DNA of 56,776 bases from an uncultured Dorea sp. (GTDB lineage: Bacteria > Bacillota_A > Clostridia > Lachnospirales > Lachnospiraceae). This document shows positions 1 to 8,764 of this stretch, piece by piece. A model generated the notes under the pieces. It ran no database searches and was not told the DNA's origin. It worked only from the letters and a program-made list of their open reading frames with translations. The stretch lies in assembly GCA_910579015.1 (NCBI GenBank), contig CAJTRO010000002.1, positions 90,520 through 147,295 of the forward strand, read 5' to 3'. The translations under genes and the position numbers were made by a program. How positions within the stretch are numbered: the stretch's first letter is position 1; every line of letters starts with the position of its first letter.

Positions 1-653
1 TTTCCTTTTGCCGGCTGTCCGTAACTCTTGAATCGCTCCATCGCCTCCGCCATCTTTTCATCGTCAAGCACAGTGGGTTCTCCGACGCACATTGCCCGGT
101 ACTGCATCTCCGCGACGAATTCCATATTAACCGCAAGGCCGAAGGCTTTGGAAAGCTTCGGACCGCAGGCGACCAGTCCATGATTCTGAAGAAGCACCGC
201 CTTACTGTCTCCAATCGTATTTTTCACACTCTTGGCAAGTGCAGGCGTTCCAAAGGTCTCATAGGGCGCGCAGGGGATCTCGGATACTCCCGCGCCGCCG
301 ATGACATAGTGAACTGCCTTAAGGGGCTGGTTCAATACCGCAAATGTCGTACAGTACGGTGAATGTGTATGTACCACTGCCCGTGCCTGCGGCTTGTTCT
401 CATAGATCACCGTATGAAGGCCGTGTTCACTGGACGGCGCGCGGTTTCCTTCTACCACGTTTCCATGAAGGTCCATGACCACCACATCCTCCGGCGTGGT
501 TTCAAAATAGCCGATACCGGACGGACTGATGGCCATGTATCCCGTCTCTGGATCGTAGATACTGATATTCCCGCTGGTTCCCCGGCACAGACCTGATGTG
601 CTCATCTTCTTTCCATACTCTACGATCTCCGCCCGTTCTTTTTCCATTATCAT
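1..653 (-). CDS. Class II aldolase/epimerase family protein (L-fuculose-phosphate aldolase-like), 3' end cut by window edge
   Basis: Reading leftward from an ATG at 653, about 217 codons are open and run off the window. The start is preceded by AAGGAG eight bases upstream. The family's zinc ligands are visible: Glu76 in SSEHG, His95 and His97 in VVHTHS, and His158 in QNHGL. Family members cleave phosphorylated sugars such as L-fuculose 1-phosphate or L-ribulose phosphate, or decarboxylate 3-oxo-tetronate 4-phosphate, in the cytoplasm. It lies 19 bases after the 2-hydroxyacid dehydrogenase gene and is the last visible gene of the PTS operon, so it probably acts on the phosphorylated product of that PTS. 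The exact substrate cannot be read from the sequence. Confidence 0.88.
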   Translation of the reverse strand, partial: MIMEKERAEIVEYGKKMSTSGLCRGTSGNISIYDPETGYMAISPSGIGYFETTPEDVVVMDLHGNVVEGNRAPSSEHGLHTVIYENKPQARAVVHTHSPYCTTFAVLNQPLKAVHYVIGGAGVSEIPCAPYETFGTPALAKSVKNTIGDSKAVLLQNHGLVACGPKLSKAFGLAVNMEFVAEMQYRAMCVGEPTVLDDEKMAEAMERFKSYGQPAKG

Positions 654-672
654 AATGCAGTCTCCTTCCTTA

Positions 673-1725
673 TCAACAGGTAATATTTCTTAAGTTAACG
701 ACCATATCGCTTTTCTTCGTCTCCCAGTATTCTGTAATGGTTTTCACCAGAAGAAGCGGGGACTTTGGAAGCGCATCCACTACATTTCCCGCATTGTGGG
801 GCGTCATAGTGAGATTATCAAGCCTAAGGAGCGGATCGTTCTCTTTAAGCGGCTCCTCCCAGAATACGTCCAGTGCGGCGCCTCCTATCATCTTCTTTTC
901 CAGCGCCTCAATCAGATCCTCCCGGCACAGAACACCGGCTCTTGAGGTATTGATAAGATATGCGGTGGGCTTCATAAGGCCAAGCAGGTCTTTATTGATA
1001 CTGTTTTTGGTCTCCGGTGTTACACGAAGATGCAGGCTTATGATGTCTGCTTCAGAGAACAGCCTCTTCTGCTCCACCATCGTTACCGGAAGATCTGCCT
1101 CATCCACACTCTCCTGAGATACGAACGGATCGTAAGCGATCACCTTCATTCCGATCCCGGCGCATTTCTTTGCAACCAGCTTCCCGATATGCCCAAGTCC
1201 CACGATACCTGCGGTCATCTCGCACATAGAGGTTGTGAACCCGCTGTTTACATACTCCTTCCTCCAGTTCCCCTGTTTCATGGCGGCATGTGCCCGCGCG
1301 ATATTCCTGGTTTCCGCGAACATGAGACCTACCGCAAAATCCGATGTTGCCTCTGCGTTTCTGATGCAGTGGATAACCGGAATATTTCTTTTAGTGGCCG
1401 CTTCTATATCCACATGCTCCATCCCGCCCCGGCAGGTCCCGATAAGCGTAAGATTCCTGCCGGCCTCAATCAGACTTTCCGGAACCGGGCAGAAGTGTGT
1501 CAGAAGGATATCCGCATCCTTTACCGCCTCATAGGCTTCCTCTGGCACCGGCTCCGCATCCGGACCATTCTTCTCAATGTTCAGCGCCTTCTTCTGAAAC
1601 TCCTGTCTTGTCCCGCTCTTCCACTCCACAGCCCGGATCTCATGATCTTTGCCCGGAAGCTTATGCGCCGCCTCTGTCAACAGAGCACAGCTTACGACTA
1701 TATCTCCAATCACAACTATCTTCAT
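673..1725 (-). CDS. D-isomer-specific 2-hydroxyacid dehydrogenase (phosphoglycerate dehydrogenase-like)
   Basis: A 350-residue NAD-dependent dehydrogenase. The Rossmann motif GLGHIG lies at residues 176-181. The catalytic triad of the family is present: Arg262 in NTSRAG, Glu291 in the DVFWEEP stretch and His310 in TPHNAG. The start at 1725 (MKIVVIGD) was chosen because GAAAGGACG precedes it; longer reading to 1884 would run back into the EIIC gene. It sits between EIIC (25 bases upstream) and the aldolase gene, in the same operon. This suggests reversible oxidation of a hydroxyacid formed from the imported sugar phosphate. Serine biosynthesis (SerA) is less likely because of this context and the lack of an ACT domain. 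Substrate unknown. Confidence 0.88.
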   Translation of the reverse strand: MKIVVIGDIVVSCALLTEAAHKLPGKDHEIRAVEWKSGTRQEFQKKALNIEKNGPDAEPVPEEAYEAVKDADILLTHFCPVPESLIEAGRNLTLIGTCRGGMEHVDIEAATKRNIPVIHCIRNAEATSDFAVGLMFAETRNIARAHAAMKQGNWRKEYVNSGFTTSMCEMTAGIVGLGHIGKLVAKKCAGIGMKVIAYDPFVSQESVDEADLPVTMVEQKRLFSEADIISLHLRVTPETKNSINKDLLGLMKPTAYLINTSRAGVLCREDLIEALEKKMIGGAALDVFWEEPLKENDPLLRLDNLTMTPHNAGNVVDALPKSPLLLVKTITEYWETKKSDMVVNLRNITC

Positions 1726-1750
1726 TGTTTCACGTCCTTTCAAAAGAGCT

Positions 1751-3196
1751 TTACGCCTGTAAAGCTTCGGATGCTTTTGGTTCCGGGGCTTTGTAAGCGT
1801 CCCCAAGTGCGATTTTCTCAAGATATTCCCGCACAGAGGTTTTATTCTTCTTAAATAATACAAACAGTACAAGGTACAGCGCAATGACCGCTCCGATGAT
1901 CAGAGGATTCATCGTCAGAAATGCCATTGTGATAAGCCCCGCCGTACAGTTTGACATGATGTAACCGATAATCAGCGTACCTCCTGCCAGCGCAGTGGCC
2001 GCCGCCTCGAAGCCCGCATCCGCGGCGACATTGGTAAAGGTCTCGGCCCAGTAAGAACACATCATGGTCTTCGCGCAGAATACGATACAGGCCATCAGCC
2101 ATGCCTTGACCACATTGCCGTTACATAAGGATACCGGGATCTCAACCATATACGGAAGTGACGGAAGCACCATAAGCGGAACCACCACGTTCCCCGGGAG
2201 AATGAAGGCCAGTAACACACAGACCGGAATGACCAGAAGTCCGGTCGTAAGCGTCGCCGTCTCTCCATAACCAAGCGCGTCATTCACCGCAATGATAAAT
2301 TCCCTGTTCTCCCCATATTTGCTCTTTTTCAGCGTCTTTCTTGAGTAATCGGTAAGAGCTGTAAAGCCGGAGGCAAACAGACCTGCGATCTTCGGGAAAA
2401 TAGCCATGACCGCCGAACATGTGATCGCAACGTTCAGCACGCTTCCCCACGCCGGCATACTTCCAAGCTGATAATAATTTCCTACGAAACCAAGGATCAG
2501 CCCCACAACCAGCCCTATATACATGGGCTCTCCAAGAAATCCGACCTTCTTGCGGATGGTTGCCGGATCGGCCTTGATCTTATCCATCCCCATCTTATGA
2601 AAAATGATGTTAAGCACCAGGTACATCGGCGCGTCTCCGTTGTGGTGGGGCGCTGTCATCGCACAGCCCGGATAGTGATAATAAGTCGACCATCTCTTCT
2701 GGATCACCTCAGCAATCAGAAGGGTAACCATATTTACAAACAACATCAGGATAAACGCAAGCGCCAGATTGTGCTTCAACTGGTACAGCATGGATCCCCA
2801 TACAATAATGGAATAATTGTTCCACAAATCGGACGGCATGAAAATGTCTGTCCATTTCACCAGCCACAGAATGATCTGGAACAAGAGCCCTACTCCGATA
2901 AACATCATTCCGATATCTGTAGAATACGCCACCGAAGCCACCGCCTGCCAGCCGATGTCGAGGGCCTTAAGATCAAGCCCCGTCGCTTCTACAAGCTGCT
3001 GGACGAGCGGCGATAGTATGGCGCCGAATTCCGTTGTGATAAAGGTCATTCCCTTTAAGCCCACGCCTACAAGCACCGCAGATGAAAAAGCCTTTTTCGT
3101 TGGTGTCTTAAAGATTTTACAGATGATAAAGATCATGACCGGAACCATCAGCTCTTTACCAAATGTATCAAATATCAGCTTTAGTGTCTCAAACAT
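1751..3196 (-). CDS. PTS sugar transporter membrane component EIIC, galactitol-type
   Basis: A 481-residue polytopic membrane protein with about ten hydrophobic segments and a charged C-terminal tail. Layout and length resemble the galactitol (GatC) EIIC family, which moves the sugar or polyol across the membrane while EIIB phosphorylates it. The polar segment TAPHHNGDAP near residue 180 may belong to the substrate-binding part, which is inference. It follows the matching EIIA and EIIB genes by 21 bases and precedes the dehydrogenase, so the operon encodes uptake followed by catabolism. Galactitol, another polyol or a sugar acid are all possible substrates; no tagatose-phosphate pathway genes are visible to support galactitol itself. 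Confidence 0.86.
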   Translation of the reverse strand: MFETLKLIFDTFGKELMVPVMIFIICKIFKTPTKKAFSSAVLVGVGLKGMTFITTEFGAILSPLVQQLVEATGLDLKALDIGWQAVASVAYSTDIGMMFIGVGLLFQIILWLVKWTDIFMPSDLWNNYSIIVWGSMLYQLKHNLALAFILMLFVNMVTLLIAEVIQKRWSTYYHYPGCAMTAPHHNGDAPMYLVLNIIFHKMGMDKIKADPATIRKKVGFLGEPMYIGLVVGLILGFVGNYYQLGSMPAWGSVLNVAITCSAVMAIFPKIAGLFASGFTALTDYSRKTLKKSKYGENREFIIAVNDALGYGETATLTTGLLVIPVCVLLAFILPGNVVVPLMVLPSLPYMVEIPVSLCNGNVVKAWLMACIVFCAKTMMCSYWAETFTNVAADAGFEAAATALAGGTLIIGYIMSNCTAGLITMAFLTMNPLIIGAVIALYLVLFVLFKKNKTSVREYLEKIALGDAYKAPEPKASEALQA

Positions 3197-3217
3197 CTCA
3201 TTTCCTCCTTCCCGAAA

Positions 3218-3517
3218 CTACAACTTCAATTTTCCGACTACATTCATCAGCTCCTCAATGAATTCGTCTTCATTCAGGCCTACCAGAAATCCGGTTGCAT
3301 TCAGAAGCGGAAGATCATAGCTGTCCTCCACCGGACTGGTATACGCGATCAGGTCATATTCTGCCGAGCTTACCGCCACCGCGACGCCTCCCGGCGCGAC
3401 CTCTGTGGCTTCCACCTCATACCCTTTCTCCTCCAGAACGTCTGTAAGCTTGGATGTCAGCATCGCTGAACTTACGGTTCCTGAGCCACATACAGATAAA
3501 ATTCTTACTGCTCTCAT
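3218..3517 (-). CDS. PTS EIIB component, galactitol/lactose-type
   Basis: A 99-residue cytoplasmic phosphocarrier. The phosphorylated cysteine is Cys10 in the typical loop SVCGSGTVSSAM directly after the first beta strand. EIIB takes phosphate from EIIA and passes it to the sugar bound by EIIC. The start at 3517 is set by AAAGGAG nine bases upstream; an in-frame codon at 3550 would overlap the end of EIIA and lacks its own ribosome site. The gene order EIIA-EIIB-EIIC with short gaps marks one transcription unit. Confidence 0.9.
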   Translation of the reverse strand: MRAVRILSVCGSGTVSSAMLTSKLTDVLEEKGYEVEATEVAPGGVAVAVSSAEYDLIAYTSPVEDSYDLPLLNATGFLVGLNEDEFIEELMNVVGKLKL

Positions 3518-3539
3518 ACTTTTTGTCTCCTTTCTTTTT

Positions 3540-3995
3540 TTATTCTTCAAGAGAACCTAACAGAGCGATGATCTCTGCCTTATTCTCCGAATTACGTATT
3601 GCCCTTAACGTGCCGCTGTCCTGTATGATCTGCATCATCCTTCTCAGCATATCGATCTGCTGATGCGAGTCCTTCACCACCAGCGGAAATATCAGTTCAC
3701 ATTCAAGGACCTGCTCCTTCATGCCCATCATGCTGAAGCTTACCGGCCTGTTCGGAATGATCACTCCTACCGCCGGATGGTTCACAAGCTTATTATTGGT
3801 ATGGGGGATAGCTATATTCATCCCTTTTCCCGGAAGCCCGGTGGGATATTCAAGCTCCCTTGCCGCAACCGCATCCCCGTATCCCTCCTTTACATATCCA
3901 TTTTCTTCAAACAGCGTGGCCGCAAGCCGGATGCATTCTTCTGCTGTTTTGACATCAGCCCCGATCACGATCAGGCTCTCGTTTAATAGTGACAT
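3540..3995 (-). CDS. PTS EIIA component, mannitol/fructose-type fold (galactitol set)
   Basis: A 151-residue EIIA of the PTS_EIIA_2 family. The phosphorylation site is His65 in the conserved IAIPHT motif. It accepts phosphate from HPr and passes it to EIIB. It is the first gene of the EIIA-EIIB-EIIC-dehydrogenase-aldolase set, preceded by AAGGAGG and a 134-base gap that carries two TGTGCATTTT boxes. The regulator encoded upstream has PRD domains, which in this family are phosphorylated by HPr and by EII components, so this EIIA/EIIB pair may also signal substrate availability to it. Confidence 0.9.
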   Translation of the reverse strand: MSLLNESLIVIGADVKTAEECIRLAATLFEENGYVKEGYGDAVAARELEYPTGLPGKGMNIAIPHTNNKLVNHPAVGVIIPNRPVSFSMMGMKEQVLECELIFPLVVKDSHQQIDMLRRMMQIIQDSGTLRAIRNSENKAEIIALLGSLEE

Positions 3996-4129
3996 CTTTT
4001 TCCTCCTTAAGTTTCTCTGTCATGTTCCCTTCTCTTCTATCGTATTACATGTATCTGTGCATTTTAAGTCCAATCCTTTTCACATTTTTTATACTTTCTC
4101 ATGCACTGTTCTGTTCTTTTTGTGCATTT
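3996..4129 (-). promoter_or_regulatory. Leader/regulatory region in front of EIIA with two TGTGCATTTT boxes
   Basis: This 134-base gap splits the operon between the zinc-ribbon gene and EIIA. It is AT-rich and contains the same 10-mer twice, at 4056-4065 and 4121-4130 (read as AAAATGCACA on the coding strand), 65 bases apart. The second copy overlaps the last base of the upstream gene's stop region. A related palindrome lies at the HPr promoter. I infer operator or activator sites for the PRD regulator. No convincing terminator or sigma-A promoter pair could be fixed here. Confidence 0.4.
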
Positions 4130-4528
4130 TCACAAAATGGTAAACCATAATCCTGCCAGTATGATAAGCGCGCCTGCTGTGCGCACACCCTTCGTCGTCT
4201 TCTTTACTCCATATCTTTCAAAAAACCAGCTCGTCACATAGAGGGACGGGCAGATCATGAAGACCGCCCCAAGCCCCGTCATAGGCAGATACATGAGACG
4301 AAACTGTAACTTTAATCCAAGGATCACAAGATTCATAAGTATAAGAACTGCCGCCGCCAGATACAGCGCATATTTCTTTTTCGAGGTATGTTCGATATAG
4401 CGCTTCATGTCCTGATAGCATTTTGTGCCGCAGCAGCAAATATCGTACTCCCCGTTTTTTCCTGCCCGCAGGACGTATTTTGTCTTTTCTACCGGCCTGC
4501 CGCAGTACATGCATATCCTCTGCTCCAT
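4130..4528 (-). CDS. Small zinc-ribbon membrane protein of unknown function
   Basis: A protein of about 132 residues not recognised as a named family. The N-terminus has a cysteine pattern (CMYCG, then CCCGTKC) typical of a zinc ribbon, followed by three hydrophobic stretches that should be membrane segments. ATG at 4528 is preferred because AAGGGG lies about nine bases upstream; a GTG at 4534 is too close to that site. It begins 15 bases after the enzyme I stop codon and is therefore cotranscribed with the PTS relay. A role in the PTS is suggested only by position. Confidence 0.6.
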   Translation of the reverse strand: MEQRICMYCGRPVEKTKYVLRAGKNGEYDICCCGTKCYQDMKRYIEHTSKKKYALYLAAAVLILMNLVILGLKLQFRLMYLPMTGLGAVFMICPSLYVTSWFFERYGVKKTTKGVRTAGALIILAGLWFTIL

Positions 4529-4543
4529 CTTCACACCCCTTGT

Positions 4544-6304
4544 CTACTCTCTGGGCAGCGCGGCGTCTGCCTCTCCTTCCCTCTCTGCAAATGAAAGTTT
4601 ACCGAGCGTCTCTTCTACCTCCTTCACCGTGTCAAGGGAGAGGACCGTCTGCGCCAGCGCTTCCATCTCTTTGTGATTCATCCGGCATATCATGCTCTTT
4701 ACCTTGCCCACCTGCGGCGGGACCATGCTGAATTCGTCCAGTCCAAGTCCAAGGAGCACCGGAACCAGTCTTTCATCCGAAGCCGCCTCCCCGCACATGC
4801 CGACCGGGATATGCGCCTTATGGCCGTTTTCAATGACAAGGCGGATTGCCCTTAGCACGGACAGATTTTGCGGGGTATAAAGGTACTGTACCTTCTCATT
4901 CATCCTGTCGGACGCGGTGGTATACTGGATCAGGTCGTTGGTGCCGATGGAAAAGAAATCTGCCTCTCTTGCAAGCTTATCGCTTAGAAGGACCGCCGCA
5001 GGCGTCTCGACCATGATCCCTGTTGGAATCTTAGGAGCATACGCTCTGCCTTCTTCCTTAAGTTCTGCCTTCGCCTCCTCAAGCAGCGCTTTTGCCTCTC
5101 TGAGCTCTTCTAAGGTTACGATCATCGGAAACATGATCTTCAGCCTGCCGTATACGGAAGCCCGAAGAAGCGCGCGCAGCTGTGTCTTAAATACTTCTTT
5201 TCTGTCGAGGCACAGCCGGATCGCACGATATCCCAGGAACGGATTCTCCTCTTTCGGAAGATCCATATAGTCTAACTGCTTGTCGCCTCCGATATCCAGC
5301 GTGCGGATGATGACCTCTTTTCCCGCCGCCTTACTTAACACCTCCCTGTATACGTCAAACTGACGGTCCTCAGACGGATAATCGCGCTCGTCCATATATA
5401 AGAACTCGGTGCGGAACAGTCCCACTCCGTCACAGCTTTCTGCATCAAATTCCTCCATACTGTCCGCATCTCCCGCGTTCACACAGACGGATATGCGCCT
5501 CCCATCCAGTGTCCTTGCTTCCTTTTTCGCCATTTTTGCGTAATGATCTGCCAGGCGGTCCATCGCCTCTTTCTCGAGCTCATATTGTTTGATAAGCGCT
5601 TCATCCGGCTCACAGACAACATATCCTTCTGTACCGTTGATATATAAAGATGCGCCGTTTTCTATTTCATCAGTTACGCCGCAGGCTCCCACCACGGCAG
5701 GTATCCCCAGTGTTTTGGCAAGGATCACCGCATGGGAGGTCACGCCTCCTTTTTCCGTCACGAAGCCTCTCAGATACTTCTTATCGAGCCTGACTGTATC
5801 TGCCGGCGTCAGATCCTGCGCCACGACGATAAACGGCTCTGTTTCCGGTGCAAAACGCTCCTGGCCGACGGCAATCCCCTTAAGTCTTGCGATCAATTCA
5901 TTGCATACATTTTCGATATCCATACCGCGTTCCCGCATATATGTATCTTCCATGCCGGCGAACATTGCACAGGTCTTTTGCTTCTCCTGCTCAATTGCAT
6001 AGTCTATATTGATCCGCTCTTCTTTTACCTTCCGGAATGCATTCTGAAAAAAATAATCGTCGTTCGCGATCATCCTGTATGCCTTAAATATCTCTGCCGC
6101 ATCCTGGCCAAGCTCTTCTTTTGTCGTCTCAAAGAGCTTTAAAAGCTCTTCGCTGTAGGCTGACTGTACCTCCTTAAACCGCCTGATCTCCTCGTCTGCG
6201 TCCTCGATCTTAGAACGGGACACCGCACACTCCTGCGCAGGCTTTACCACAGCCTTCCCCATTTTGTGCCCTTTTGCTCCCGCAAGTCCTTTATATTTCT
6301 TCAT
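4544..6304 (-). CDS. ptsI: Phosphoenolpyruvate-protein phosphotransferase (PTS enzyme I)
   Basis: A 586-residue enzyme I, which autophosphorylates with PEP and transfers the phosphate to His15 of HPr. The phosphohistidine domain carries GGVTSHA with His191; the PEP-binding TIM barrel carries FFSIGTNDLIQY and the active-site Cys504 in GMCGEA. The ATG at 6304 overlaps the end of the regulator gene by 14 bases, which indicates translational coupling. The N-terminus (KGLAGAKGHKMGKA) aligns with the usual GIAASPG(I)A-IGKA start, with somewhat unusual residues. Encoding enzyme I inside a sugar operon, next to HPr and a regulator, suggests a dedicated or duplicated relay; whether a second general enzyme I exists cannot be seen here. 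Confidence 0.92.
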   Translation of the reverse strand: MKKYKGLAGAKGHKMGKAVVKPAQECAVSRSKIEDADEEIRRFKEVQSAYSEELLKLFETTKEELGQDAAEIFKAYRMIANDDYFFQNAFRKVKEERINIDYAIEQEKQKTCAMFAGMEDTYMRERGMDIENVCNELIARLKGIAVGQERFAPETEPFIVVAQDLTPADTVRLDKKYLRGFVTEKGGVTSHAVILAKTLGIPAVVGACGVTDEIENGASLYINGTEGYVVCEPDEALIKQYELEKEAMDRLADHYAKMAKKEARTLDGRRISVCVNAGDADSMEEFDAESCDGVGLFRTEFLYMDERDYPSEDRQFDVYREVLSKAAGKEVIIRTLDIGGDKQLDYMDLPKEENPFLGYRAIRLCLDRKEVFKTQLRALLRASVYGRLKIMFPMIVTLEELREAKALLEEAKAELKEEGRAYAPKIPTGIMVETPAAVLLSDKLAREADFFSIGTNDLIQYTTASDRMNEKVQYLYTPQNLSVLRAIRLVIENGHKAHIPVGMCGEAASDERLVPVLLGLGLDEFSMVPPQVGKVKSMICRMNHKEMEALAQTVLSLDTVKEVEETLGKLSFAEREGEADAALPRE

Positions 6305-8375
6305 CTTCGCCTTTCCACTCCTTTTCTTCTTCGTAACATTTTAAGATTCCTTCCACATGGCTGTCCGTCTCAAAGTACCGGTAGATCGTCCAGAGAAGCC
6401 CCCAGTGCGCATAATTATCTATCGTGGAAAGACAGACGATAATATGGGATTTTTTCCCGTCCGGACATTCGATTCCCTGGCCGGAAACCATGATCACGAC
6501 ATCGACCTTGCCGTCTTCGTCTCCCTGCATCGGACAGTGCACAAGCATTACCTTTCTGTGCATCCGGTAAATGTGCACCTTACCCCTGGCCATCAGATTG
6601 CCGAGCCTCCCGCACAGAGAGCCCTCGCCTGGCTGCAGGCAGCGCCCTCCTGTCAGCACTGCCCTCTCCCAGCTTGTATACTGAGGCAGAAATACAAAAT
6701 CTTCTTTTTTTATCTTGTCTTTAAACAGATCCACCGAAACCTCTTTGGTGTTCCCTGATTCATTTCCTCTGAAATAACGGAACAATTCAAAATACAGATT
6801 GCTCTTTTCGATCGCCCCCGACGTGTTACGGCCGGCAATGGAAATAATGTCGTTGATTTTCCTGTCGTACCGCGCAATGGCGTGATTTCCTTTCAGGATG
6901 TCTATGATCCGCTTCTGGTCCGCCTCCGTAAGCACCGGCTCGGTCCTCACCAGATAATCACAGCTTATCTCGTTTTTCAGCGCGCCTACTGCCACCACCA
7001 GCATATATTCCTCCAGCACCCACTCGCGGATCTTACTGCTGCTTGTAACGCTGTACTTGAATGTGATCCCCAGAAGCTGCTGCAACTGTTCCTTCACCAT
7101 TGTGGCCGTGGCCATATTCTCCGCCCCTATGATCAGGATGCCTTTTTCTGTCCTCTCGTTACTGAGCTCTATCATCTTTTCATTCAGATTACTTGCCATA
7201 TACACGCAGATATAAGCAAGCTCTTCATCCGACACCTTCTCGGGAAAGGCAGAACCAAGCTCCCCGAACGCCCGCTGTGTGATCTCGAATACCATCGGAT
7301 ACATGCGCTTAATGTCCTTTACCATGGGATTGTTCGCAGAAACCGCGTATTTAAGCCGGTAGTAAAGAGGTCTTACATGGTGCATCAATTGTTTGTGGAG
7401 ATGCTCTCTGTCCGTAAGGAACAGACAGCCGATCCTCTCAAAATTGGCGATCAGCTTCACACATATCTTTTCAATATAGCTGTCCTCCCAGTTCTGCGAC
7501 AGGAAATCCACGGTCTGGATCCCGAGAAGCAGTGAAGTTATATAATAGATCTCCGAGGAGGGAATGATGATATTGTGGATCTTAAGCTTCTCTGCACTGA
7601 TCTCCAGCGAACGATAGGATAACGTATTCATCAGAATATATTTCTCTTCATCGCTCATATGGTTTTCAAAGCCCTTGATGCTCCGGATGAGCGCCATCTG
7701 GATCCTTAAGCTCTCATACCCGATATTCGACAGGATACATTCGCCCTTTGTGTCTATTTCGTACTGGTAGATGACGCTGTTGCACAGCTCATAGAAATCA
7801 ATATCATTGCCGGTCAGCATGGTAAGGCTCCTCTGGAACATCTGTTTTACAGCCGTCCTTCCCTCCGTGTTTGACAGCTGTCTGATCTGGATCCCCAGCA
7901 TCTTCCTTATGGCCGCCTCCTCCCCCTGTATGACATACCCGGATCTCACCGCTGTATTTAAGGCCAGTTCATTCTTCTCCAGCTTGTTCCGTATCTCCTT
8001 AATGTCCGTCAGGATCGTATTTCTGCTGACGTCAAAATAATCTTCCAGTTTCTGAACCGTGACAGCCTCATGGAACAGGGCGATAAAAATAATCTCCATC
8101 GCATGGCGCTCCGTAACAGAGAAGAAATAGCTTCGCCTCTGTCTCAGCTTTTTTTCCAGCCTTTTATCGTCTGTGATCTGCACACTGACGATCTGGCCCT
8201 GGATCTTCATGCTTCCAAGCCGTCCCTCCATCAGCCAGTCGTCGATCTTCTTCACGTCGTAATACAGTGTCCTTCTGGCTATCTCATAGCTGTCCATCAG
8301 ATCCTTTATCGCCATCCCCTCGCCGGATCTCAAAAGCCCCCTTAGAATACTCGTCTGTCGGTTCTTTAATTCCAT
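6291..8375 (-). CDS. PRD-domain PTS-linked transcriptional regulator (BglG/MtlR/LicR-type)
   Basis: A 694-residue regulator. The N-terminus has two helix-turn-helix units (about residues 8-48 and 88-135, the second Mga-like), followed by two PRD domains (about 190-400), an EIIB-like domain (about 415-500) and a C-terminal EIIA-like domain (about 545-690). Such proteins bind DNA and activate operons depending on phosphorylation by HPr and EII proteins. In the EIIB-like domain the loop after the first strand reads IIGAENMATAT, so the usual cysteine is replaced; a histidine is present in MLVHCP of the EIIA-like part. It sits between HPr and enzyme I and probably controls this operon. Confidence 0.85.
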   Translation of the reverse strand: MELKNRQTSILRGLLRSGEGMAIKDLMDSYEIARRTLYYDVKKIDDWLMEGRLGSMKIQGQIVSVQITDDKRLEKKLRQRRSYFFSVTERHAMEIIFIALFHEAVTVQKLEDYFDVSRNTILTDIKEIRNKLEKNELALNTAVRSGYVIQGEEAAIRKMLGIQIRQLSNTEGRTAVKQMFQRSLTMLTGNDIDFYELCNSVIYQYEIDTKGECILSNIGYESLRIQMALIRSIKGFENHMSDEEKYILMNTLSYRSLEISAEKLKIHNIIIPSSEIYYITSLLLGIQTVDFLSQNWEDSYIEKICVKLIANFERIGCLFLTDREHLHKQLMHHVRPLYYRLKYAVSANNPMVKDIKRMYPMVFEITQRAFGELGSAFPEKVSDEELAYICVYMASNLNEKMIELSNERTEKGILIIGAENMATATMVKEQLQQLLGITFKYSVTSSSKIREWVLEEYMLVVAVGALKNEISCDYLVRTEPVLTEADQKRIIDILKGNHAIARYDRKINDIISIAGRNTSGAIEKSNLYFELFRYFRGNESGNTKEVSVDLFKDKIKKEDFVFLPQYTSWERAVLTGGRCLQPGEGSLCGRLGNLMARGKVHIYRMHRKVMLVHCPMQGDEDGKVDVVIMVSGQGIECPDGKKSHIIVCLSTIDNYAHWGLLWTIYRYFETDSHVEGILKCYEEEKEWKGEDEEI

Positions 8376-8454
8376 CGTTTCCTCCCCCTTTATCCCGAAG
8401 CCCAGTGAACCGGCCAGCTCTTTTTACGGATATCCTGAGCCTGCAGAGCCTGAC

Positions 8455-8715
8455 TTAATCTGTGAGATTCTCGATCAGCTCGACCAGCGCCCTCCCTGCT
8501 TCCTCCTCGTCTTCTCCTTCGATCTGAAGCGTGATCTCAGTGCCTTTGTATACGCCCCCTCCAAGGATGCTGATGATACTTTTGGGGTTGATCCTTGCAT
8601 TTTCTGTCAGAATACAGATATCACTCTGAAACGTGCTGCTAAGCGCCATCAGATCTGACGCCGGCCTTGCGTGGAGTCCTGTCTCGTTCATTACCTTTAA
8701 TTTTGCTTCATACAT
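8455..8715 (-). CDS. ptsH: HPr-family phosphocarrier protein
   Basis: An 86-residue HPr. The catalytic His15 is in TGLHARPAS, and a serine sits exactly at position 46 in NPKSIIS, the residue that HPr kinase modifies in Gram-positive bacteria. It passes phosphate from enzyme I to EIIA, and in this locus probably also to the PRD regulator. A strong AAAGGAGG site precedes the ATG. It is the first gene of the PTS locus, 79 bases before the regulator. The conserved Ser46 leaves open a link to catabolite repression, which many dedicated HPr paralogues (for example Crh in having no His15) handle differently. Confidence 0.92.
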   Translation of the reverse strand: MYEAKLKVMNETGLHARPASDLMALSSTFQSDICILTENARINPKSIISILGGGVYKGTEITLQIEGEDEEEAGRALVELIENLTD

Positions 8716-8764
8716 ACCATTTCCTCCTTTTACTTTGGTTAATTTGTATATTTTTCATGAACTG

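Noticed and set aside
1030..1854. Long plus-strand open frame opposite the 2-hydroxyacid dehydrogenase
   Set aside because: The opposite-strand gene has the complete catalytic triad and NAD motif; the plus-strand frame shows no motif.
3996..4129. Possible sigma-54 promoter for the EIIA operon
   Set aside because: No TGGCAC-N5-TTGC element is present, and the regulator lacks the central AAA+ domain of LevR-type sigma-54 activators.
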